This document shows, in pieces, positions 1 through 9,792 of a DNA stretch of 22,916 nt. Below the pieces are notes generated by a model. That model searched no databases and had not been told where the DNA came from. It saw only the letters and a program-made list of their open reading frames with translations. Numbering within the stretch: position 1 is the first letter of the stretch; every line of letters starts with the position of its first letter. The stretch is from Chara braunii (Eukaryota; Streptophyta; Charophyceae; Charales; Characeae), in contig BFEA01000267.1 of NCBI GenBank assembly GCA_003427395.1, positions 177,415-200,330 on the forward strand, in the 5' to 3' direction. The position numbers were made by a program, and so were the translations under genes.

Positions 1-655
1 GGAGGAATGGCCTGATGTGCGGGAGTTGTTGTCGGCTGGTGTCGCTTCATCCGGCAGTTGCCTATTGTACGCTCGTCTGAGCTAGGTTTTTGCCTGATGG
101 ATTGTGCACTTATGGTTTGATCGGTGTGCCCAGCTGAGGGTGGGTATTGCAACGTGTTTGGGTTGTTCCGGGTCCGATTGGAGTTGCTCGAGGCTTTGAT
201 CTAGATTGATCGTTGTTGTGAATCGCGTCAGTTTTTAATAAATCTTATCGGTTTGTTGTGTTTTTTCCTTTCTTTCGGGTCATCTGTAATAAGTGTCGCA
301 AACAATGAGGTCTAGGTCATCCCGCTGGATTTTATGATCTGGTTCATTTGGTTTTCAAGGCGTAGTAATTGATTTTCGCCTTTTCACATTTATTGCTAAA
401 CTAGGTTATTTGTAGGGTGTTCGACTTTCTTGTGGTGTGTATGTTGACTCCCCTATCTCGTTTGAACTCTTTCGCATCCTAATGGAAGGACGAACTATCT
501 CCTCTGGATTTTTTTTCAGTTTCGTCATTTAATTGTACAGTATTTATTTTTGGATACGGTGTTGCTCGCCTTATGATGTTGTTTCTTTCGCGCAAATTGT
601 AAAGCAACATGCTGTGACTTTGTCGCAGGAGCCACACATCACGAAACATAACACA
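1..655. repeat. Left direct repeat of the Penelope-like unit (cut by window start)
   Basis: Bases 1-655 recur in the same orientation at 7142-7797. Reading the two side by side I count roughly 29 differences, about 95% identity. The repeat ends in a short CA run, which in the right copy has expanded into a long CA/AG microsatellite. The left edge is the window start, so the true 5' boundary is unknown. Known: Penelope-like elements carry long flanking direct repeats (pseudo-LTRs). Inferred: this is such a repeat, because an RT of that type lies between the copies. A segmental tandem duplication is the alternative. No long ORF shared by the two copies was recognised. Confidence 0.8.
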
Positions 656-897
656 CACACTGAGAGTCTGCCTCTCTGTGCTAATGACTGGGTCTGAATC
701 CCTATCATCATGCTGAATCTACTGCGCTTTCCAGCATCTTGTGAGTTTACGCTTGGATCCTTATTTAATGTTGTCCATTGACGTATATGAGAATTATCTG
801 TCCAAAGGTCGGGTGGTCTGGTTGTGCGGATGTGCTGTTCTAAGCGTATGGGTAATGACATCCTCACTGCACGTATTGCCTTCCGTGTGTACAGGTT
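656..897. other. Leader between left repeat and first ORF; possible splice acceptor
   Basis: No convincing coding sequence. The stretch ends in a pyrimidine-rich tract followed by GTGTACAG at about 886-893, immediately before the reading frame of the upstream ORF opens. A very similar GTGTACAG stands at 2497-2504, just before the RT frame. Both look like 3' splice sites, but I could not assign matching donors with confidence. Confidence 0.3.
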
Positions 898-2475
898 CCT
901 CCTCCTACGTTTTCGGAGAATGGATGGTACAATGATTTGCTGCCGGGTGCGGAATTGCTTGATACGTTTTCAACACCTGCTCGTCCTACGCAAGCACTTA
1001 TCTCCCTTGCACCACCCAAAATTCTGGAGTTTGTCCGATTGCACTCCGTAGGCATTTCACCACCTCTTATCACGATTTTCTCCGTTGATTTGTGGGTTGA
1101 TCTCCTGTAAGCTGCTACCAATGACAAGCCTCCTTTTATTGATCTCACCAAGTATCTGGTCACCCAGGCAAAAGATATTGTTGAGGAGGATGAATTAGTG
1201 TCTGTATGCATCGATGCAAACATTGCTATGAAGGAGAAGATCTTTGCTTATCTTTTTGGAGCGGAGTCTAACTTCCACTCTGGCTTGGTTCAGAACGATT
1301 CGTTAATTGGCGAGAATGTGAGTGAGTCTGAGGAGGAAGCTGAGGATGAGGAGGAGGAAGCTCTCCCTCTCACAGAGGAGGATAAGGCATACCACGCCAA
1401 AATGCTCGCGGAGGGAAAGAAGGATAAGCTGAAAGCTATCGCTTCTAACCAAAAGACTAATGTTAATAAATATGTCCGTAATGCTTTTCTTCCCATTGCT
1501 CCGCCTAGGTGGATTGAGTCGCAGTCCAGATCCGTCGAAGATAAGCTATGGGATATGTATACGTTTAACTATCTTGCCCCTATTCACGCAGATTCATATA
1601 GGTTTTTGGCGTCGCTTACTTAGGAGGAGATGAAGAAGTGTAGTGAGAAGGCACTTACCGAGAACACGGATTTGATTAAGGGTAATTACCCACCCACTCC
1701 TGCTAACATGAGGCTCCCCGTTATCGGTGACTTTGATCACTCCAAATGTGTTGTTTCTCCTTCTGCTCTTGCTATCCGCGGCTTTTTGGCCCCCAAACAG
1801 CAATCGCCTATGGCAGAGTTGAAACGTATCTAAAACGTTGGTCGTCCCTATCTGAAGTGTCAGTGTGTCGCTGAAGGAAAAGGTGACTGTAGCAAGAACA
1901 TCTCGTGGTTTGATCACGTGATGTGGTATCTCTTGTCTGACTTACAGTACTTGTTTCCCGAGGCTCCTTCCTTGAGGGCTCGTGCTCGTGCCTTTCGGGT
2001 CAGGGCCAAGACCACTTGGAGGGTTGCTATTCTCGCCTCTGTGATCTTTTCTCACCTGAGGGATATGATGGTTAAGATGGCTTAAAGTGTTGCTGTGGAC
2101 CCATCCAGTACGGCGCAAAACATCCTGGATGACCCTGCGATTATGCTTCACAAATTTCCCAGGACAATGGCGAAGCTCATACTCCCAGCCCGTTATGTCC
2201 GCAACACAGAGAAAAGGAGGAAGGAGGTGGTCTCTGCATCGACGACGAAAAGGGCGACGAAGACACAGCCCTCTATTTTGGAGTTCTACGTTCCCCCCGC
2301 GCAGGAAGATTGCCGCAGTCCGAGTGAAGACGCCTCGGCTCGTACGGATCTCGGCACTCCTGCGTCTTCTTCTGTTACTGTCCAGGATGAGGGGCAGGCC
2401 TCTGCTTGCAGCAGGCCATTGAGAAGGAGCCCGAGGGGTCTTGGACACGCCAAGATCTCTCTGTTTAAGTTCTAA
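898..2475 (+). pseudogene. Broken upstream ORF of the Penelope-like element, function unknown
   Basis: A single plus-strand frame (codons starting at positions 1 mod 3) runs from about 898 to the TAA at 2473-2475. It is interrupted only by four stops: TAA 1108-1110, TAG 1621-1623, TAA 1831-1833 and TAA 2083-2085. Sensible protein-like sequence continues across each. The product would be about 525 residues. It includes an acidic run (SESEEEAEDEEEEALPL, codons around 1320-1375), a basic lysine-rich stretch after it, a Cys-containing patch (KCQCVAEGKGDC, about 1855-1893) and a Ser/Thr-rich basic C-terminus. I recognise no catalytic domain. Its position upstream of the RT suggests an N-terminal or gag-like partner, or a first exon group of the same gene. 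The four stops show that it is inactive. Confidence 0.55.
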
Positions 2476-2486
2476 TGATTATCTGA

Positions 2487-4693
2487 TTGTGGCCATGTGT
2501 ACAGGATAACACAACAGAGGAGACGGGGTTCATGACTCGTGACCCCGCTGGCAGGGTTAAGTGGCAGAAGTCCCTTGCAGATAGGAAGGAGTGCTTCGTG
2601 CATGTCTTGTACACGAGCAGGATCATGGACACTGTCCACTTCAGAGCTATCCTTGAAAAGTCTGTGGAACTGTTCTTCCCCCGGGAGGCCGTTGGATTGC
2701 TGTCCCTCGTCGTCATTGGTTGGACATATATGTCATCTCTAGAACAGATTTTGTACAAGCCTGCTTCTGTGTTTCGTGATTTCGTTCTGAATGAATGGGT
2801 GCAATTTTGTGAAAGATTTCCCTCCTGTTTTTGCCATACGAAAAGATTCTTGTCGTTCCACCATTCCTGCACTGAGTCCATGGTGCAGCCATTCTCCTCC
2901 CCGTCCTCTCATGTCCTTTCCTTGGACCCGGGGATCTCGGCTCTTCCCAAACTGAGTGAGCTTTTGACCATGGGCCTGAACCATATTCCCTTAATGCCTC
3001 GCAACCCCCACGCTGCCTTTCACGAATTTTTTAAGGTTTGGCATACTGTTCACGCTTTTTTGGAGAGTAGAATGCTTATCACTAGGGGTATGGTATCCAG
3101 AGCCTCAGAGTTTGTGTCTAAGGAACTGTGTTTTCAATTGGGATTCCTTCAAATGAAAAGACACCAGGACCCCCCTGCTGTAACGGATACCCATGCGGTC
3201 AAACATGAGGTGGATTTTTTATCGAAACGGTTATATATTGCAGGGACGGATAAATCTGCTAACACCATTTCCTTCGTATGCATTGATTTCATAAGGAAGT
3301 TGGCTCTAGAGCGACTTAATAGTAAGGATTTCATGTCTATCTCAATAACATCTAACAAAATTTTGGATGAGGCGTCTTCCTCTCTATATGAGTTGTTCCC
3401 CTCCCTGTCACTTGGCCCAAGGAAACTACCTTACCTAATGGCCCTCTACAAACCCCACAAACTGGCATTTCGCTGACTTACCAATGCCTCTTTTCGATAG
3501 CTCGACTGTGTGATGCAATCTTGAAATGCCTCTGCCCTCTCGTGATGGGTCGTTGCAAGGAAATTACGGATGGGTTAGAGCGGTTTCACGGGGTCCACAC
3601 GTCTATCTGGTGGGCAATTGAGTCAATCCAGGATTACTGCTACAATATCCCGAGCAGGGTGTTTTCTGTGTTCTCTGCTGACATCACGAGGTGTTTTGAA
3701 ACTATTCCCATAGACTCCTCGGAAGATAGCCTCTCCGCTGCAATGTCGTTCTTCGCGAACTTAGCATTCAAAATGGAGCGTTCCAGGAAAGAAGGTGTTT
3801 TGGTGAAATGTAGGGCACGCCGGGATGGGTCGTTCTCCTGTTCAATGGTCAAGGAGAAAATGAGTACGGCGTCTTCTCAGTCCACTTTCTGGCTCTCCTG
3901 TGAGGATGTTGTGACATTGACAAAGTGGTTGCTCTCCCATTGCTTCACATCCTATGGTGGGTGTTTTTGGAGGCAGGTAGCTGGTATTCCCATGGACCTC
4001 CCATGCTCCCCTATCTGGTGCACGATTTATTTCTTTAAATATGAGTATGCTCTGATCACGAGGCTGGTGGATCGCAGGGCCTTCCACCTTCTCCCTTTGT
4101 TCAAACATACTTTTAGGTATATTGACGATCTGCACTCACTGAACAATCCGTTTACTATGAAATTTCTTAACGGACCCTCGAAAAATGACGATGAAGGAAT
4201 TTTCTCTCTTTACCCCAAGCACCTTATTGAGATCAAGAACCAAACAGAGTTGTTCGAGCTTACCCCAACGGGTGAAATCTACAGTCATAAATCTCAGTTC
4301 TTGAATGTGGAAATTACGGTCACGTCGGATTCTGCGAGGAGTTTCTACACTACCAAATTTGACAAGCGACTACGCCTAAGTTTTCATGTGGTAAGATATG
4401 TTAAGTATAACTCTAATAGACCAATTCGGCAGTCGCTGAATATCATCATACCACAGGTTGCTTCTGTCCTTGTACTCTGCACTGAACCACGCAATGCTGC
4501 AGAAGAAGTCCTTCGTATTGTTAAGTATATGGTCAATAACGGATTCCCGCTGAGCGGATGTTTGAACCGAGTTTATCGTGTCCTTAACTCTCCCCAACTG
4601 TTTTTCCCTCCCAGGGTGGATGTCGCTACCACGAGACTTCACTTCCAGGTGTGTTCTCCTATACCAATGTCTCTTCCCTTGGGAACATTCTGA
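2487..4693 (+). pseudogene. Penelope-like reverse transcriptase, broken by a nonsense codon and a frameshift
   Basis: Two frames make one protein of about 730 residues. Part one is 2487-3473 (no reliable start codon; first ATG 2532) and part two runs to the TGA at 4691-4693. A TGA at 3474-3476 stands where a Trp is expected in ...LAFR-W-LTNASF. The frame then shifts once near 3490-3497 and continues as SIARLCDAILKC. Visible RT landmarks, in order: DKSANTISFVC (about 3250), KLPYLMALYKPHK (about 3423), motif A SADITRCFETIPID (about 3676), motif B GIPMDLPCSPIWC (about 3984) and motif C RYIDDL (about 4117). Known: the GIPMG-SP and Y-x-DD pattern with an upstream K-x-HK motif is typical of the Penelope/telomerase-related RT group. 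I see no GIY-YIG endonuclease after the RT, so an endonuclease-lacking type is possible. The catalytic aspartates are present, but the two lesions inactivate this copy. Confidence 0.65.
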
Positions 4694-4771
4694 GCCTAAA
4701 TCATTGTGGAGGTGTGAAGTCTGTTTGTCTGTGTGTCCGGAGTGCCCCTACCAGCAGGGCTTTCTGAGGCA

Positions 4772-4832
4772 GCTAGTGGGTACCTTGCTTAAGGCAGGTA
4801 CCTGCTACCTGCCTTAGCAAGTCACCCCTAGC
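4772..4832 (+). other. Long imperfect hairpin just after the RT frame
   Basis: The core is a perfect 10-bp stem, AAGGCAGGTA (4791-4800) with TACCTGCCTT (4806-4815), around the 5-nt loop CCTGC. It extends through CTTGCT (4784-4789) with AGCAAG (4816-4821) over one bulged T, a 2x2 internal loop, GGGT (4778-4781) with ACCC (4824-4827), and GCTAG (4772-4776) with CTAGC (4828-4832). The total is about 25 base pairs. It could be a 3'-UTR RNA structure of the Penelope-like element. I do not recognise it as a known ribozyme. Confidence 0.7.
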
Positions 4833-4846
4833 GGGGAAGGGGAGGG

Positions 4847-4848
<2 letters not shown>

Positions 4849-4886
<38 letters not shown>
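4849..4886. repeat. CA dinucleotide microsatellite
   Basis: About 19 uninterrupted CA units follow the post-RT hairpin directly. Confidence 0.95.
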
Positions 4887-4889
<3 letters not shown>

Positions 4890-6240
4890 CCCCTAGAAAT
4901 ATAATTTTATACATTAGTCATTTTTGCGTATATTATCAAAGTAAATGAAAGCAGAGTTCAAAAAAAAAAAATTCACAATTACCTACCCTTGTATATATAT
5001 AAAAAAACAAAACCGTTTTATTTTATTTTTTTTAAATGAGAGGAAAAGTATTAAATGTTTCTCGGCGGAAACATTGAAATCACTAAAACACTGAATACCC
5101 CTTTTTTTTAGAGGGGTGGATGAGTTGGACCCTGGGACCTACATTGGCCCCAAATATTCGGAGGTCACCCGATGATTGGCGCATTATGCATATGTCCCCC
5201 TGATCGGTTTTCGTCGGGTTTGGGATTATCCTGGTCTGCGCCCCCCTGGGGCCCAGGACCCTCCCGGTCCCAATACCATGTTTTTTCGGACCTGTCGCTT
5301 GGTATAGTGGTGATTTGATGACTAACCATGGGTTAAATTGTGAGATGTCCGCGTCATTATTCCTCTTTCCGGCCGAAGTGGTGTTTGGATTACGAGGCGC
5401 TGTGCGCTTACGCTAGGTTCTCCAGCTCTTGTGAGTTCCCTGGCCTAAGCCGCGCGCCTGTGCGTACTGGTGTGGGATTTTCAAACGCCGAAGCATGTTT
5501 GAGGTGTGCTGCTCCCGACTCTACCCTGATCCAAGGGTTGCGCTTGGTTCATGGTGTTCCTCCATCCCCGCTCAGTTGGGTGAGTGTAGTCTGCTTCCAT
5601 CTGCGTGCACAAGGCAAGGTGGGGCGGGTAGTTGACGAGCGGAGTGGTCTGCATCGGAGGAAGCGTGCAGGAAGGATTCTCGTGGAACAACTGGATCGCA
5701 GTGGTGCAGTACAGCATGGCGCATGTAGCGGTAAAAGGATCTAACCCCAGTTGTCCCCCCTCCCTCCCCACGCCCCCCTCCCCAGTATATTGCATCGTGA
5801 CTGGTTGATTAAGGATACGTTCTCCTCTTTCCCCCTTTATCTCGTGATTGGTCTTTTGAACCTGGCTATACCTATTCAATGGTTCTTGTCCCTTTCAGTA
5901 CGATATGTGGGAGGTATAGTTCTCTGAAGAGCCAGTATGATGGAAACTGGCGAAAAGTACTTAAGAGCGTTGTCCATCGCCCTCTTGAACATTCGTCGAN
6001 ACTTTGGGGCCGCCCGACTGGATTGGGACATTCCTTTTGTCTTTTCTTTCTTTTCTTGAAAAAGAATAGTTCTAGCGATGACTCTCATGATGTAATTTTT
6101 TTTTATGCTCACCANAGATGATGTTATGTTCTGTTATGATATGGTATGGCATGGCCTATTGTGCTCGTTCGTTTTTCGTTATTCTTTTGTCGGTTGCTTT
6201 TCGTTCGTTCTTTTTGTTGGTGTGTCTTTGGGGAATGTTT
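4887..6240. other. Internal region of the repeat-bounded unit, one uncharacterised ORF
   Basis: AT-rich sequence to about 5060, then mixed sequence. The only longer frame is 5340-5744 plus (134 codons), with Cys-rich and Arg-rich sequence and a segment LRLVHGVPPSPLSWVSVV. I recognise no family and it may be chance. Ambiguous bases occur at 6000 and 6115. No RNA gene or promoter is evident. Confidence 0.3.
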
Positions 6241-6243
6241 CTG

Positions 6244-6510
6244 GGTGTTGGTTGTAGGACATCCTGGATTCCTCTCTTTTGAACCACTAGCAAGGTGGTC
6301 AAGGGCGCACTACATCATGGACTTTCTGAGCGTGATCCTCGTGGCGTTCGCCAGCGTACTATCGTTTTTGTCATATCTCGCCTTTTTATCAGTTCTGGAC
6401 CATCAATCGATCTGTTCGCTGCAGTCCTTCAACAACTGCTGGAATTTGACCGCTACAGCTGCTCTCTCCAGATGGTGCAAGGCGTAGATGCTTTCTACTT
6501 ATATGAGTAG
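6244..6510 (+). pseudogene. Unidentified protein-like ORF remnant
   Basis: The frame with codons starting at positions 1 mod 3 reads protein-like across 6295-6510: SERDPRGVRQRTIVFVISRL, then LFAAVLQQLLEFDRYSCSLQ, ending with a TAG at 6508-6510. Upstream it is blocked by a TGA near 6280. There is no ATG; the frame would start with GTG at 6295. I recognise no domain. It could be a remnant of a downstream ORF of the repeat-bounded element or a non-coding accident. Confidence 0.25.
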
Positions 6511-7141
6511 TGTCGGGTTGTGAGTAAGCTTGTGCGAAGCTCTGTTTTGGCCTAAAAGAGTTTTGTCGCTAAGAAGCCGGAGTTGCGCGCCGTCTGCAAG
6601 ATCTCCCTAAAATGGATCTCATGGTTTTTCCCAACATCCGTTTTCTGTCGTCCGCCTTTTGTCTTTTTGTCCCCCTTCTTATCCTTTCCCTCCTCCACTC
6701 CTTCGCATGTTGCGTATTGCTATATGCTATGTGGACGGCTTACTTCCAGCAATCTTTGATCTGTCCGGCGCACTTGCATGCTGCCCCTGCTCTGTGTGTG
6801 TTTAGTCTGGTCGTAGCATCTTTCTAGCTATGGCTTCAGATGGCGTATTTCTTGGCTACTGCTATGGCTTCCCAATTGCTTTATTCTTGATGCTATAGGG
6901 CAGTCAGGGAATCTTGTTCGGTAAGGAGCGTTGGTGGTCTAATACTTTTAATACTTTCCAATGGCGGCATATCTTAGTTTGGAAGATTGGTGTGGTCCAA
7001 AGCTCCTGCGAAGATTCGGATTGACCAAATCTTGGGTGTTGGGGTAGTGCATCTATTTAGGCCGCCGTCTAATGGGTGTGTAGCATCGACGACATTTTCT
7101 GAGTGGTTCGAGGATATGATGGTTTGTCGTTTTGGCATCTT
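6511..7141. other. Non-coding stretch before the right direct repeat
   Basis: Short frames only (for example 6612-6827 plus, a hydrophobic 71-codon frame). I see no recognisable gene, RNA or mobile element. By position this is the 3' part of the internal region of the repeat-bounded unit, or the 5' part of the repeat whose other copy lies left of the window. Confidence 0.4.
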
Positions 7142-7797
7142 TGGAGGAATGGCCTGATGTGCGGGAGTTGTTGTCGGCTGGTGTCGCTTCATCCGGCAGT
7201 TGCCTATTGTACGCTCGTCTGAGCTAGGTTTTTGCCTAATGGATTGTGCATTTATGGTTTGATCGGTGTGCCCAGCGGAGGGTTGGTATTGCAACGTGTT
7301 TGGGTTGTTCCGGGTCCGATTGGAGTTGCTCGAGGCTTTGATCTAGATTGATCGTTGTTGTGAATCGCGTTGGTTTTTAATAAATCTGATTGGTTTGTTG
7401 TGTTTCTTCCTTTCTTTCGGGTCATCTGTAATAAGCGTCACAAACAATGACGTCTAGTTCATCCCGCTGGATTCTATGATCTGGTTCATTTGGTTTTCAA
7501 GGCGTAGTAATTGGTTTTCGCCTTTTCACATCTATTGCTAGACTAGGTTATTTGTGGGGTGTTCGGCTTTCTTGTGGTGTGTATGTTGACTCCCCTATCT
7601 CGTTTGAACTCTTTCGCATCCTAATGAAAGGACGAACTATCTCCTCTGGATCGTTTTTCCGTTTCGTCATTTAATTGTACAATATTTATTTTTGGATACG
7701 GTGTTACTCGCCTTATGATGTTGTTTCCTTAGCGCAAATTGTAAAGCAGCATGCTGTGACTTTGTCGCAGGAGCCACGCATCACGAAACATAACACA
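7142..7797. repeat. Right direct repeat of the Penelope-like unit
   Basis: Second copy of 1-655, same orientation, about 7141 bp away. Differences are scattered substitutions, for example GCGTCAG versus GCGTTGG near 7368 and ACAGTATT versus ACAATATT near 7679. The pattern suggests age rather than recent gene conversion. It ends where the CA/AG microsatellite starts. Confidence 0.85.
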
Positions 7798-7817
7798 CAC
7801 ACACACACACACACACC

Positions 7818-7886
<69 letters not shown>
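7795..7886. repeat. Compound (CA)n-(AG)n microsatellite
   Basis: About eleven CA units (7795-7816), a short CTACACA interruption, then more than thirty AG units to about 7886. The same position in the left copy (about 648-660) has only a few CA units, so the expansion is specific to the right repeat. Confidence 0.95.
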
Positions 7887-7889
<3 letters not shown>

Positions 7890-8355
7890 CTGTGAGTACC
7901 TGTACCTCAACCGTGAAGTCAGTTTACATAGCGTTTTTTTTTAGTACGGGAAATTGGTTCATGGTTGTGGGGAAACTTACTCAGCGCTTAGGCGACTTCG
8001 GGAGTTCGTAGAGGAAATTTGATTAATATTTTATTTTTTGCAATCTCGGAGGTTTTTTTTTTATTGTTCATAATTTGAAATAATTTATCTGGGGCTGAGC
8101 TTTCTCAGTGAATTTGATCAGTTAAAACTCAAAAGTCTGCGAAAAAAACGAACTCAATTTCCGCGCAATCGCTAATTCAAACTCCTGAAAAAAAAAATAA
8201 AAAAATTGACGTGCATGAATGATGATGCATCGAAAAAGTAATTAATCTTCACCCCAATCCGACAGTTTTTCCCAGTTTTTTTTTTCGCTTTTGAATCCTG
8301 CTTCTCTAGTTAGTCGATAAAGATCTGCGTTCCAACTGTGTTGTGCTGTTTTTTC
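7887..8355. other. AT-rich non-coding spacer
   Basis: Homopolymer T and A runs and no coding frame. I see nothing recognisable. Confidence 0.6.
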
Positions 8356-8356
8356 G

Positions 8357-8368
8357 GGACTTGTGCTT
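8357..8368. repeat. Target-site duplication of the SINE, left
   Basis: GGACTTGTGCTT, repeated at 8607-8618 on the other side of the SINE. The duplication probably runs further into the neighbouring T-rich tract. Confidence 0.7.
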
Positions 8369-8382
8369 CTTTCTTTTTTTTC

Positions 8383-8606
8383 GTTTTTTTTTTTTTTTTT
8401 TTAAAGGATGACGGCCTTGAGATATCATCATTTTTGAACTGACGGGCCCTACTAGGTAATTCAGAATTATTTTATTCTGTTAATCTGATTGTATCAACTG
8501 GGGTCGATAATTATTTGAAATTCAAAAATGTTTTATCTGGATTCGAACTTGGATCGGTATTTCAACAGTTCGTGCGTGTAGCAACTGAGCTAGGCCCGTT
8601 GGTTCC
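8383..8606 (-). mobile_element. tRNA-derived SINE with poly(A) tail
   Basis: Read on the minus strand, a tRNA-like head starts near 8598. It has an A-box-like TAGCTCAGTTG and a B-box-like AGTTCGAATCC (about 8535-8525) at normal tRNA spacing. About 130 bp of unrelated body follows, ending in GGCCGTCATCCTTT and a run of about 20 A (T on the plus strand, 8383-8402). The whole is flanked by GGACTTGTGCTT at 8357-8368 and 8607-8618, each followed by T-rich sequence, which reads as a TSD. Known: tRNA-derived SINEs are transcribed by Pol III from the A and B boxes and mobilised by a partner LINE. The head has degenerate arms, so it is not a working tRNA gene. Confidence 0.75.
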
Positions 8607-8618
8607 GGACTTGTGCTT
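8607..8618. repeat. Target-site duplication of the SINE, right
   Basis: Second copy of GGACTTGTGCTT, adjoining the tRNA-like 5' end of the minus-strand SINE. Confidence 0.7.
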
Positions 8619-8838
8619 TTTTTTTTTTTCTTTTTTTTTTTTGCCAAAGTCAACGCAAATGGTTTGATCGAGGCTCTCCGACCAAGTTCATACTACCGTT
8701 GTTGTTGTATGAGTATAGAAGATGATATTGTGAGGGGGGCGGGGTCATCTAAGATGGTGGGCCTAATGCCTTATCCCATATCAGGTCAGCCGTCTCTAAA
8801 TGAACGTCGCCTGGTTTAAAAAAAATTGTCTTCCTGTT

Positions 8839-9075
8839 GAACTGTGTTAAACTATGTTAAACTGTGTTAAACTGTGTCATACTGTAGTAGATTACGGACT
8901 GTGTTAAACTGTGTTAAACTGTAGTAGATTACGGACTGTGTTAAACTGTAGTAGATTCGGACTGTATTAAACTGTGTTAAACGGTCTTAAACTGTGTTAA
9001 ACTGTAGTAGATTACGGACTGTGTTAAACTGTATTGAACTGTGTTAAACTGTGTTAAGCTATTTTTTAAACTGTA
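8839..9075. repeat. Short-period tandem array (TTAAACTGTG-type)
   Basis: More than ten imperfect copies of a 10-bp unit close to GTTAAACTGT, interspersed with a longer phrase GTAGTAGATTACGGACTGT that itself recurs about four times. This gives a higher-order structure. No coding potential. Confidence 0.9.
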
Positions 9076-9129
9076 GTACATTACGGTATAGTCAGTTGAG
9101 TATGATTATTGTAATCACAACTTTTTCGG

Positions 9130-9203
9130 TGTTATCCTGAGGTTGATATTTGTACAGGGTGCTTTCTCCGTGATATCCTGAGGTTGATATTTGAACAGGG
9201 GTG
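9130..9203. repeat. Two-copy direct repeat
   Basis: The phrase TATCCTGAGGTTGATATTTG followed by T/A-ACAGG occurs twice about 40 bp apart, a small tandem duplication between the array and the foldback element. Confidence 0.8.
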
Positions 9204-9379
9204 TTGATTGCTGCATTCGAGCCCTCCTCGTCGACGTGGAGGCAGATATGGTGGGGATGAATGGGCTGCACGAATTGTATTTTCGTTTTCTACACTCGTC
9301 AAATTTGGTTTCCCCCCCCCCAAAAAAAAAACAAAGAGGTTGTCCCTGTGGTTATGATTAATTGGGGACGGCATGTGCG

Positions 9380-9556
9380 ACCCGGGGCGTGGTCCCACTA
9401 GCAAAGAGGATCGGATATAATGTCTGAATCTAGATGTGTCTATGGAGAGGTGCAGGAAATCGAGATTGAGCCGCTTTTCTGGATCTCCGCTTAAAACGCG
9501 CCCAGACTCGGGAGGTCAATCCTATTCTCTTTGCTAGGGGGAGCTCGGCCCCGGGG
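9380..9556 (-). mobile_element. Foldback/MITE-like palindromic element, copy A
   Basis: The ends are inverted repeats: GGTCCCACTAGCAAAGAGG near 9391-9409 and the complement CTCTTTGCTAG near 9526-9536, with GC-rich outer arms. The inner segment GTGCAGGAAATCGAGATTGA is the reverse complement of the matching segment in copies at 17621 and 18165, so this copy lies in the opposite orientation. The element is about 175 bp with no ORF. It resembles a non-autonomous foldback or MITE family; the superfamily is not clear. Confidence 0.65.
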
Positions 9557-9665
9557 TGAGTTGGGGTTAATAGCAGGATTATATTTTTTTATTTTGTTGA
9601 TTTAGTAATGAGGGTTGATCTTTAAGATATTTGAGTGGCCTCTTTTTTTTTTTTTTTTTTTTTTT

Positions 9666-9754
9666 CAATTTATGCGCACCATCCTTGCACCGGGGGCATT
9701 TTGGTAATTACCCTTCTTTGTATCGTTCCAATTTTAACGGATGTCCCGACGGAC
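9666..9754 (-). pseudogene. U6 snRNA-derived copy with poly(A), downstream of the LINE 3' end
   Basis: On the minus strand the sequence starts with the U6-like 5' stem GTCCGTCGGGACATCCG. It continues through TAAAATTGGAACGATACA and GCAAGGATG and stops after GCGCATAAATTG in an A-run of about 20 (9641-9665 as T on plus). Compared with plant U6 it carries an altered middle (AGAAGGGTAATTACCAAAAT instead of AGAAGATTAGCATGG) and lacks the last 15-20 nt. The poly(A) marks it as a retrocopy. It lies immediately 3' of the LINE A-tract in the same orientation. Confidence 0.8.
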
Positions 9755-9792
9755 CTTTTTTTTTTTTTTATGACTTTTTTTTTTTTTTTTTT
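9755..9792 (-). other. Two A-tracts joining LINE 3' end to U6
   Basis: On the minus strand the LINE 3' UTR ends in about 17 A, then GTCAT, then about 13 A, then the first base of U6. This is the LINE poly(A) tail plus a short filler. Confidence 0.75.

Noticed and set aside
4700-4817. Zinc-finger C-terminus of the RT (CEVCLSVCPECP in another frame)
   Set aside because: It would need an extra frame change or intron after 4650, the segment is short, and nothing else supports it.
1-7797. Ordinary LTR retrotransposon
   Set aside because: No TG...CA ends, primer-binding site, gag-protease-integrase or RNase H are visible, and the RT motifs are of Penelope type.
7675-7944. ORF with Arg-Glu repeats over the microsatellite
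   Set aside because: It is created by the (AG)n dinucleotide run and part of the direct repeat; the left repeat copy does not keep it.
8525-8598. Working tRNA gene
   Set aside because: The A and B boxes are present, but the acceptor and anticodon arms do not pair well, and it is fused to a body with poly(A) and TSDs, so it is a SINE head.
7795-9200. CRISPR array
   Set aside because: The repeats are microsatellite or short tandem units without spacers of regular length, in a eukaryotic repeat context.
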